A DNA stretch of 50,596 nucleotides from Bacteroidota bacterium (lineage in GTDB: Bacteria > Bacteroidota > Bacteroidia > Cytophagales > Cyclobacteriaceae), in NCBI GenBank assembly GCA_024280115.1, contig JAJRQT010000019.1, forward strand, positions 1 to 50,596, given 5' to 3'. Below, one piece after another: positions 7,736-15,141 of the stretch. The position numbers were made by a program, and so were the translations under genes. The stretch's first letter is position 1. Each line of letters opens with the position of its first letter. The notes beneath the pieces were generated by a model. The model was not told the origin of the DNA. It ran no database searches and saw only the letters and a list, made by a program, of their open reading frames with translations.

Positions 7736-10509
7736 TAAAATCTAAAATTGTAAGTGATGGTAGGAATAGCCTCGGCAAAAATCGATAGTTTATACCCTTT
7801 CACCTTTCCATTTTCCGAAACAAAATAAATGGAATAAGCATTATCTCTTCCCGTTACGTTGTAAATCGCAAATGTCCAGGAGCTGTGATTTAGTTTTTTT
7901 ACTTTATGATTTCCTTCGAGGCTTATTGACAAATCAAGCCTGAAATAATCAGGTATTCTGAACTGGTTTCTTTCTGAATAATGTAATCGTTCCGTACCGC
8001 CAAAATTATACTTTGCGACAGGATAGGTGATTGGTCTTCCGGTACTATAGGTTAAATTCCCGGATACACTGAATCTTCTCGAAAATTTCCAGTTCGAAAT
8101 CACCGTAAAATCGTGGGGTTTGTCGTAGCTCGCAGGGAAAAACTCACCGTTATTTATTGTCTCTCCATTGTATTGACCATCAACTTTAATAAGCGCCCGC
8201 GAGTAGGTATAGCTGACCCACCCATTAAGTTTACCTGTTTTCTTTTTCAATAAAAACTCAATACCATAAGATTTGCCCATACCGCTAACAATATCTGTTT
8301 CCACATGGTCGTTAAGCACTAATTGAGCGCCGCTTTTAAAATCGAGAATATCTTCTATTGTTTTATAATACCCCTCAATAGAACCTTCGATCGTATTATT
8401 TTTAAAATTTCTGTATATACCCAAAGACACCTGGTCTCCCACCTGGGGTTTCACATATGTATCACTTAATTTCCATATATCTGTCGGGGAAATCGAAGTG
8501 GTATTTGACAGCATGTGAATGTATTGCCGCATCCTGTTATAGCTCAATTTGAGGGAACTTTCATCATTCATGGAATATCTTGCTGAAAACCTTATTTCCG
8601 GGCCTTGATAGGTTTGAATGTTTTCCCTTTCACCATAGGTGGTTTCTCCTATTTTCGTTCCTTCTTCAATCGGTCCGTCCGGGGCATATTTATTTACGGT
8701 CTGCGGACCCAAATAATTATAAAATGAATACCTCAAGCCAAAATTCAATGCCAATCTCGGACTGATATCATATTTGTCACCCAGGTAAACAGCGCTCTCA
8801 AGTCCTTGCTCATTTTCCAGGATTATATCCGTGATCAAAGAATTATTTCCATTTTGTTTTAGTGTTCCCGGCTCAAGTCCATAGTAAATAGAGCTAATGC
8901 CGAAATCTATTTTGTGTTTGGAATTTGGAAAGTAGCTGAAGTCAATCTTTGCATTGAGGTTTTTAATAGAATAGTTCATATCAAATGCGTTGACTTCATT
9001 TTTAGTGCTGGAAACGGCATAATTATACCCTGAATAGACGCCGGAAAAAACACCATATAATTTATTATTGAATATGTGCTTCCATTGTAGTGAGGCATTT
9101 TGGTTGGTATAGTTGTAAATAGTATCTGAATTGAAACTGAAATCATCATTGCTGTAATATCCCGCCATATAGATGCTGTTTTTATCATTGATATCATATG
9201 ATATTTTACCGAAGAAATCATAAAATGAAGCGGTGCTATTTTTAAGAGAAGCATTTGGTAACTTCTTTAAAATCCAATCGGAATATGTACTCCTCGCTCC
9301 AATGATATAGGAAGCCTTGTCTTTGGCAATCGGGCCTTCAAAAGTCAATCTTGCTGTTACAGGGCTTATACCTCCACTTCCCACAAACTTCTTATTATTC
9401 CCCTCTTTAGTCTGAACCTCCAAAACAGATGAAATCCTTCCGCCATATTGCGCGGGAATACCGCCTTTATAGAGTTCAACACTTTTTATTATATCTGGAT
9501 TGAAAGAACTGAAAAATCCGAATAGATGCGTGGGATTGTAAACAATGGCATCATTGATCAGCATCAGGTTTTGATCCGCCGTACCTCCTCGCACGTTGAT
9601 GCCGTTAGCGCCCTCACCAATTGACTGAACTCCCGGGAGCGTGAGAATAATCTTGAGTACATCCACCTCACCCAATATAGGTGGAACCTTTTTCATCGAT
9701 TGAGCGTCTATCTTATCCAGACCCATTTGCATCCCGGCAATATTGACGTCTTTTTCAGATTCTATTATGACTTCTTTTAACGGTATAACATCTTCAATCA
9801 ATTCAATATCCAGTTTTCCCTCCTGGTAGAGTATGACCTGCCTTTTAGTATCTTTATATCCTATGCATTTTAATAGCAATTCCTGTTCCCCGTTTGGGAT
9901 CGTTAATGAATAATATCCAAATTGATCTGTCGCAACCCCTATTCGTGGATCATCAATATATATCAACGCTCCTACCAATGGTTCCCCGGTTTGTGAATCT
10001 CTAATATAACCAGCAAGATTGGTGTATTTTCCATCGACAAGCCTGGTCCTGTTTCCGATTTCTACAACCCTGTTTTCCAGTGTATTTTGCAATTTCACTT
10101 TCTTTTCTTCTTCTTTCATGAAATCAAATGCCTGAAAATCTGTAACAATCATATTTTCATTGGATCTATCAAAAAAGTTTATCGGTAGATCTGCCCTAAT
10201 TTCATATCCCTGCGTAAGGATTATCTGATTATATTCATTTATAAAGAAGTGCAATTGGGTTTCTCGAAATACCCTTGTCAGGGCATTGTTTAAAGATTCC
10301 TTATTAAAAATCGCCGTGATATAAATGCTGTCAGCCATCTGTGGATGATACATAAACTCTACCGGTATTTGCCTTTCAATATCTTTTACAAAAAGGTTGA
10401 AAGGAGTATTTTCATATTTCCCAGAAACAATAAGGTCACTATTCTGACTAATTGATTTTGTAGAAATCAGGTTAATGAATATGAAAATAAATGGTAGAAG
10501 TTTATTCAT
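7735..10509 (-). CDS. TonB-dependent receptor with STN and carboxypeptidase-like domains
   Basis: This 924-aa outer-membrane receptor has a signal peptide (1-22), an STN domain (about 25-105), a CarboxypepD_reg-like domain (about 163-245, LAGYIRDSQTGEPLVGALIY), a plug (about 258-370, with GANGINVRGGTADQNLMLIN) and a beta-barrel ending TYNFRF. The family imports ligands using TonB energy. The STN domain normally contacts a FecR-type anti-sigma factor, but no sigma/FecR pair lies in this operon. It starts 11 nt after the secreted 259-aa protein gene and its stop overlaps the DUF4249 start, so the cluster is one transcription unit. The ligand is unknown. Confidence 0.93.
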   Translation of the reverse strand: MNKLLPFIFIFINLISTKSISQNSDLIVSGKYENTPFNLFVKDIERQIPVEFMYHPQMADSIYITAIFNKESLNNALTRVFRETQLHFFINEYNQIILTQGYEIRADLPINFFDRSNENMIVTDFQAFDFMKEEEKKVKLQNTLENRVVEIGNRTRLVDGKYTNLAGYIRDSQTGEPLVGALIYIDDPRIGVATDQFGYYSLTIPNGEQELLLKCIGYKDTKRQVILYQEGKLDIELIEDVIPLKEVIIESEKDVNIAGMQMGLDKIDAQSMKKVPPILGEVDVLKIILTLPGVQSIGEGANGINVRGGTADQNLMLINDAIVYNPTHLFGFFSSFNPDIIKSVELYKGGIPAQYGGRISSVLEVQTKEGNNKKFVGSGGISPVTARLTFEGPIAKDKASYIIGARSTYSDWILKKLPNASLKNSTASFYDFFGKISYDINDKNSIYMAGYYSNDDFSFNSDTIYNYTNQNASLQWKHIFNNKLYGVFSGVYSGYNYAVSSTKNEVNAFDMNYSIKNLNAKIDFSYFPNSKHKIDFGISSIYYGLEPGTLKQNGNNSLITDIILENEQGLESAVYLGDKYDISPRLALNFGLRYSFYNYLGPQTVNKYAPDGPIEEGTKIGETTYGERENIQTYQGPEIRFSARYSMNDESSLKLSYNRMRQYIHMLSNTTSISPTDIWKLSDTYVKPQVGDQVSLGIYRNFKNNTIEGSIEGYYKTIEDILDFKSGAQLVLNDHVETDIVSGMGKSYGIEFLLKKKTGKLNGWVSYTYSRALIKVDGQYNGETINNGEFFPASYDKPHDFTVISNWKFSRRFSVSGNLTYSTGRPITYPVAKYNFGGTERLHYSERNQFRIPDYFRLDLSISLEGNHKVKKLNHSSWTFAIYNVTGRDNAYSIYFVSENGKVKGYKLSIFAEAIPTITYNFRF

Positions 10510-10520
10510 GAATAATTCAT

Positions 10521-11300
10521 TTATAAAAGCGATTCATAGTATTTTACAACTTCAACTAACTGAGAATCCGGATTATCTTTGAAACGGAAATTATTTTTCT
10601 TGATAAAGCTTTTAATTTCTTTTTTCCGATCCTCCAACACCTTTAATATTGAGCCTTTTTTTTTCACTTGGTAGAATGCATCTTTTTTCCTTATGAAGTA
10701 TTTGTCTTTTTGACTGAATTCTTCGCTTAAAGTATTTATTTCGTTAGACCTTACTTTTTCCTTTCTCCTTTTTACCAATACTTTGGTACTAGCGCCTTCA
10801 TACATCAAATCATAAAACCCCTCCCTGATTTTGGATAATGTATCTTTTTCAAGCCCGATAAAGCTGTGGTCAAAAAGCCTGAATCCAGCCACATTTTTAC
10901 TGTATAGTTGTATCGGCGCAAGATATCCATCATTATTGAAATGCTCGAGCAATAGTAAATCCCTGTATATATCATATTTCATAAAAATGCTGTCAAAAGT
11001 ATTGCCATTGTAAGTAACTTTCCCCTGCTCCCAGTAGTCATCATAAAAATATTGATGCCCTTGGACACCGAAATTATCGTCGTAATAGTTGCTACCGGTA
11101 TATAATATTGAATTATTCCCAATTTGCTTATCATATAACGAAACGGCTTTTTCAAAAGCTGCATTAATGCTCTCTGTTTCCAGGTCGGGTTGCTGTTGTG
11201 CGAAAATGGAATAGGATGAAATCATTGAAAAAACCATCACTATACCAAATATTTTATTTGAGTTGAAATATCCGGTAAAGTTTTTTAACTGTTCTCTCAT
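10521..11300 (-). CDS. secreted protein of unknown function, first gene of the surface operon
   Basis: A 259-aa protein with an N-terminal signal segment (about 15-35, MVFSMISSYSIFAQ), a beta-rich middle, and a basic C-terminal part ending in a predicted helix (LVEVVKYYESLL). I do not recognise a named domain. It heads the operon with the receptor, two DUF4249 proteins and the MG2-like protein, so a periplasmic or outer-membrane accessory role is plausible. The secreted protein at 33762-34451 shares its length, layout and several short motifs and may be a distant relative. An ATG about 23 codons in is an alternative start that would still leave a signal peptide. Confidence 0.7.
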   Translation of the reverse strand: MREQLKNFTGYFNSNKIFGIVMVFSMISSYSIFAQQQPDLETESINAAFEKAVSLYDKQIGNNSILYTGSNYYDDNFGVQGHQYFYDDYWEQGKVTYNGNTFDSIFMKYDIYRDLLLLEHFNNDGYLAPIQLYSKNVAGFRLFDHSFIGLEKDTLSKIREGFYDLMYEGASTKVLVKRRKEKVRSNEINTLSEEFSQKDKYFIRKKDAFYQVKKKGSILKVLEDRKKEIKSFIKKNNFRFKDNPDSQLVEVVKYYESLL

Positions 11301-11488
11301 ATGTTTAAATAAGAAAAATCATTGCATTTAAATGGTTTTATATCTCACGGATTAAGATTACAAAATATTTACAATTCAGAGAGGATCTTCCCACAATTAA
11401 CAAATAATTATAAAAGTGTGAATAAAATCTGAGAAAATTCTGAATTGGTTGATTATTTCAACAAACGGTCTAATCTGCTAATCAATGG

Positions 11489-12847
11489 TCAATTATCAGG
11501 GTTTTGCCAGGGCACTTTCCCTGCAGATTGCACTTGATTCATCATAAGGTCGTTGAGTATTTTGAATTGCTCAGGTTCACTTTCTATCAGGTTTATGGTT
11601 TCGTAGGGGTCCTCATTCAGGTTATAAAGCTCCTGGGCTTCAAAAGGACTATTTTGTAATAATTTCCAGTTATTGTACTGTATTGCCTGAATTGTCAATC
11701 CTCCGTACCGGGTTCCTCCTTCTCTTCTTACGAAGTACAAAAACCTGTTTTCATTATTCATCTCCTTACCGAGTAAAACTGGTAAAAAACTAATACCATC
11801 TATTTCATGATCAACATTTATTTTTGATGCTTCCAGCAAGGTCGGGTATAAATCCATTGTCGCTGCCTTGAAATCAGTAATAGTTCTGGGTGCAATGTGA
11901 TTTTTCCAAACGATCGATGTTGGCACTCTGATTCCGCCTTCATAAACACTCCCCTTCCCGTCTCTCAATGGTCCGTTATTAGCTGCAGCTCCGAGAAGAC
12001 CTCCATTGTCGCTGCTAAACACAATGATGGTATTTTCGTACAGGTCATTTTCAATAAGCGAATTGACAACCAACCCAACGCCATGGTCTAAATGCTCAAT
12101 AAATGCCACCAGCTTAGTTCTGCGTTCACTTAGGTTGGGATTGCGTTGTTTCACTTTTTTCAACCAATCTTCAGGTGGTTGTACCGGGTTATGGGGCGCA
12201 TTGTAAGCCAGGTAAAGAAAGAAAGGTTTTGAGGATCCTTTTTGATTTTTTATGTATTCAATTGCCCATTGAGTGAAAATATCGGTAGCATGTCCTTTGG
12301 GATCAATTTCTTTTTCATTCTCCCGCATATAATTAATTCCATGCCTTCTATGCGTCCAATAGTCATCCATCATATCACCTAAATATCCGTGGAAAAAGTC
12401 AAATCCCCGTAGGGTCGGGATGTTGGGTTTTTCAAGGCCTAAATGCCATTTCCCAATGATCGCTGTTTTATAACCCCCTTCTTTAAACTTATCGGCAATG
12501 GTGGTCGCATCAGGGTCGAGATAGCCCCAATTATCATTGGCATGAGTTCTGATAACTCCTGGAACACCGACCTTATCAGGATAGCGACCTGTAATAAACG
12601 AGGCCCTTGTTGGCGAGCAGACAGGACAATTGGTGTAAAAATAATTAAACTTCATTCCCTCGTTGAACATCTTATCCATGTTAGGAGTCACAAGGTCTTT
12701 GGCTCCACAGGCAGCCACATCATAATACCCCTGATCATCTGTAAGAATTACAAGCACATTTGGTTTATTAATGTTCTGCTCAGATTGCGCAAAGGCAATT
12801 ATGCTAAAAAAAATAATAGTGAATAGAAGTGAAATATGTTTTTTCAT
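11489..12847 (-). CDS. type I sulfatase (arylsulfatase family)
   Basis: A 452-aa secreted sulfatase. A signal peptide ends about residue 20 (IIAFAQ). The metal-binding start NVLVILTDDQG (Asp37-Asp38) and the signature CSPTRASFITGRYP are clear. Cys77 in C-S-P-T-R is the residue converted to formylglycine in active sulfatases. The family hydrolyses sulfate esters of polysaccharides or small molecules; the substrate here is unknown and no polysaccharide utilisation locus is adjacent. No maturation enzyme (anSME or FGE) is encoded in this window, so it must be supplied elsewhere. It lies 33 nt after the DUF62 gene on the same strand and is probably co-transcribed with it. Confidence 0.93.
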   Translation of the reverse strand: MKKHISLLFTIIFFSIIAFAQSEQNINKPNVLVILTDDQGYYDVAACGAKDLVTPNMDKMFNEGMKFNYFYTNCPVCSPTRASFITGRYPDKVGVPGVIRTHANDNWGYLDPDATTIADKFKEGGYKTAIIGKWHLGLEKPNIPTLRGFDFFHGYLGDMMDDYWTHRRHGINYMRENEKEIDPKGHATDIFTQWAIEYIKNQKGSSKPFFLYLAYNAPHNPVQPPEDWLKKVKQRNPNLSERRTKLVAFIEHLDHGVGLVVNSLIENDLYENTIIVFSSDNGGLLGAAANNGPLRDGKGSVYEGGIRVPTSIVWKNHIAPRTITDFKAATMDLYPTLLEASKINVDHEIDGISFLPVLLGKEMNNENRFLYFVRREGGTRYGGLTIQAIQYNNWKLLQNSPFEAQELYNLNEDPYETINLIESEPEQFKILNDLMMNQVQSAGKVPWQNPDN

Positions 12848-12880
12848 GGGATTGTGGTTGTGCGTGATCTTTCTTAATAT

Positions 12881-13663
12881 TTAACTTTCCGAATCATCAA
12901 AAATAATATTGACAGGACTGTCATATTTAAGCCCCAGTAGCTTTGATGCGTTACCTTTGCAGATACCAATTTCAAGAAGTCCTAAATCATTGAAGATGAC
13001 AAAACAATCTCCGTCATCCTGTTCATTGTACGAATAATTGATTTTATCAACTTTTTCTCTTCCAAAATGAACCGTGTATTGCTTATCTTTTTTAAGTATG
13101 TTAAAAACTTCTTCCTCAATGTTGGATATAAGGTTCCCGTAATGGTCAACCCTGATAACATTGCCGGAAATCTGCTTTTTTGTCGCTCTGAATTTCCTGT
13201 CAATTTTCCGGATATAATCCTTGGTATATGTTCCTATATCGTTCATCCCAGAGCCGCTTGCCAGCATTGCAGTTGCTTTGGCAAGAATATTTTTTGCAGG
13301 GAAGCTTTTGTTGTCACTTTCATTATTAAATAGCTCAGCAACCATAGTAGGATCTTTTTCGCAGATCAGGCTAAAAATTCCATTGTCAGGACCGACAAAA
13401 AATTGATCCTCAATTTTAAAAGCGAGATACCGGTCATTCCTTTCTCCATGGGAATTCACAGAAACTAAATGAACCGTTCCCTTAGGAAAGTCTCTATAGA
13501 CCGATTTCAAAACGTATGCCGCGTGAGCTATATTAAATGATTCTATATCATGATTAATATCAAAAATCCTCAGTCCCGGATTAATTGAGATTATTTTCGC
13601 CTTTACAGCTGATACATAATGATCGCTCATGCCGAAATCAGACATAAAAGTTATTATAGCCAT
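12881..13663 (-). CDS. SAM hydroxide adenosyltransferase (DUF62 family)
   Basis: A 260-aa protein matching the DUF62 / SAM hydroxide adenosyltransferase family along its length. The start MAIITFMSDFGMSDHYV carries the conserved TDFG-like motif, followed by the conserved stretches HDIESFNIAHAAYVL and VGPDNGIFS. Characterised members hydrolyse S-adenosylmethionine to adenosine and methionine; the physiological role is unclear. It is divergent from phoH, with a good -7 box at 13700-13707, and 33 nt upstream of the sulfatase gene. No link between the two activities is obvious. Confidence 0.9.
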   Translation of the reverse strand: MAIITFMSDFGMSDHYVSAVKAKIISINPGLRIFDINHDIESFNIAHAAYVLKSVYRDFPKGTVHLVSVNSHGERNDRYLAFKIEDQFFVGPDNGIFSLICEKDPTMVAELFNNESDNKSFPAKNILAKATAMLASGSGMNDIGTYTKDYIRKIDRKFRATKKQISGNVIRVDHYGNLISNIEEEVFNILKKDKQYTVHFGREKVDKINYSYNEQDDGDCFVIFNDLGLLEIGICKGNASKLLGLKYDSPVNIIFDDSES

Positions 13664-13699
13664 AGCAGAGATGAGAATTATTGCTTAATATTGTCGTGG

Positions 13700-13707
13700 C
13701 AAAAGTA
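13700..13707 (-). promoter_or_regulatory. -7 box (TACTTTTG) of the DUF62-sulfatase unit
   Basis: The minus strand reads TACTTTTGCC, an exact TAnnTTTG match with the trailing C often seen in Cytophagales. It lies 37 nt upstream of the ATG at 13663. No perfect TTG -33 element is seen, only GTTTA at roughly the right distance. Confidence 0.5.
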
Positions 13708-13757
13708 AATATTTTTTAACCATAAACGATACGGTAAACAACTAATTAAAAATACGT

Positions 13758-14705
13758 TTGGTAGAAAAGGTAATAACTTTAGAGAATATCTCTCTCGTAG
13801 ATTTTCTGGGAGTAGATAACAGCAACGTCAAGGAAGTAGCAACTTGCTTCCCAAAAACTAAAATCATTTCTCGTGGTAATGAAATCAGGATTCAAGGTTC
13901 AGGAACAGAAATATTACGTGTCAATGAACTTTTTAATTCTCTGGTAAACCATTATCATAAATTTGGTAAGGTGACGTTCAATAATGTTAAAACATACATT
14001 GAGCAGGGAAGTGTTGCAATAGAAATGAACGCAGAAAATGTGCTGATCTATGGCACGAGAGGCGCGCCTATTAAACCAAAAACTCCCAATCAGAAAAACT
14101 TTATCGAAAAGGTAAAGAAAAATGATGTTGTTTTTGCTGTTGGGCCAGCGGGTACAGGTAAAACATATATAGCTGTTGCGCTTGCAGTAAGGGCATTGAA
14201 AAATAAAGAGATCAAAAGGATAATTATTACGAGACCGGCAGTAGAAGCAGGGGAGAATCTTGGATTTTTGCCTGGTGATCTACAGGAAAAAATTGATCCA
14301 TATCTAAGACCTGTATATGACGCCCTTGATGATATGATTCCCAGTGAAAAACTGAAATATTACCGGGAAAACAGGGTGATTGAAATAGCGCCATTGGCCT
14401 ATATGCGCGGTCGAACTCTTAACAACGCATTTATACTTTTAGATGAGGCGCAAAACACTACTCCGATTCAATTAAAAATGTTTTTAACCAGGCTTGGGCA
14501 AAATTCAAAACTCATCATTAACGGAGACAGAACACAAATCGATCTTAAACCCAATCAAAAGTCAGGTTTAGACGAGGCTATTAGCATCTTAAAAAATGTA
14601 AAAGGCATTGGTTTTCTTGAGCTTGACGAAAGCGATGTTGTAAGGCATCAGATTGTTAAAGATATCATAAAAGCTTATGACAAATCGCCAGGGAAAAAGC
14701 GGTAA
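13758..14705 (+). CDS. phoH: PhoH-like ATPase
   Basis: A 315-aa PhoH family protein. The N-terminal region (about 1-100) includes KTKIISRGNEIRIQG. The P-loop ATPase domain carries Walker A GPAGTGKT (Lys135) and Walker B AFILLDEAQNTTP, plus the conserved RPAVEAGENLGFLPGDL. The family is often linked to RNA metabolism and stress, but its exact function is unsettled. The TTG at 13758 is taken as start because the next ATG is 90 codons in and would remove conserved N-terminal sequence. TACGTTTG at 13753-13760 looks like a -7 box but overlaps this start codon, so it is unlikely to be this gene's promoter. A GNAT gene overlaps its 3' end by 29 nt. Confidence 0.92.
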   Translation: MVEKVITLENISLVDFLGVDNSNVKEVATCFPKTKIISRGNEIRIQGSGTEILRVNELFNSLVNHYHKFGKVTFNNVKTYIEQGSVAIEMNAENVLIYGTRGAPIKPKTPNQKNFIEKVKKNDVVFAVGPAGTGKTYIAVALAVRALKNKEIKRIIITRPAVEAGENLGFLPGDLQEKIDPYLRPVYDALDDMIPSEKLKYYRENRVIEIAPLAYMRGRTLNNAFILLDEAQNTTPIQLKMFLTRLGQNSKLIINGDRTQIDLKPNQKSGLDEAISILKNVKGIGFLELDESDVVRHQIVKDIIKAYDKSPGKKR

Positions 14706-15141
14706 GGATATACAGGTTTTTAAAATTTCCAATGAAGAAGATATAAAATCAGCTCATAATATAAGATATGAGGTTTTTGTGATCGGGCAAAATGTGCCGT
14801 TTGACGAAGAAATTGATGAGTACGAAGAGGTGTCTTTTCATTTTTTAGCAAAAATAGAAGGAAAGATCCCTTGTGGCGCTGCACGATGGCGAATTACTGA
14901 CAATGGTGTGAAACTCGAGAGGTTTTCTGTTCTGGAAAAGTATCGGGGAATGGGAATTGGCACAGCATTGGTTGATGCTGTTTTGAAAGATGTCGATTCA
15001 ACTCCGGAGGCAAGAAATCAGCCATTATACCTGCATGCTCAACTGGGGGCAATAAAATTGTACCGTAATTTCGGATTTAAAAGGGTTGGAAAGATGTTTC
15101 AGGAATGCGACATTGACCACTACACAATGGTCAAAGAGTAA
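14677..15141 (+). CDS. GNAT family N-acetyltransferase
   Basis: A 154-aa acetyltransferase. The acetyl-CoA pyrophosphate-binding motif KYRGMGIGTALVDAV and the C-terminal strand LYLHAQLGAIKLYRNFGF are typical of GNAT proteins. The acceptor substrate cannot be inferred. The ATG at 14677 overlaps phoH by 29 nt in another frame, suggesting co-expression. Its stop (15139-15141) abuts the stop of the convergent histidine kinase with no intervening base. Confidence 0.88.
   Translation: MTNRQGKSGKDIQVFKISNEEDIKSAHNIRYEVFVIGQNVPFDEEIDEYEEVSFHFLAKIEGKIPCGAARWRITDNGVKLERFSVLEKYRGMGIGTALVDAVLKDVDSTPEARNQPLYLHAQLGAIKLYRNFGFKRVGKMFQECDIDHYTMVKE

Noticed and set aside
12443..12826. A 127-codon plus-strand frame opposite the sulfatase
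   Set aside because: It is fully antisense to a clear sulfatase gene and has no recognisable protein features.
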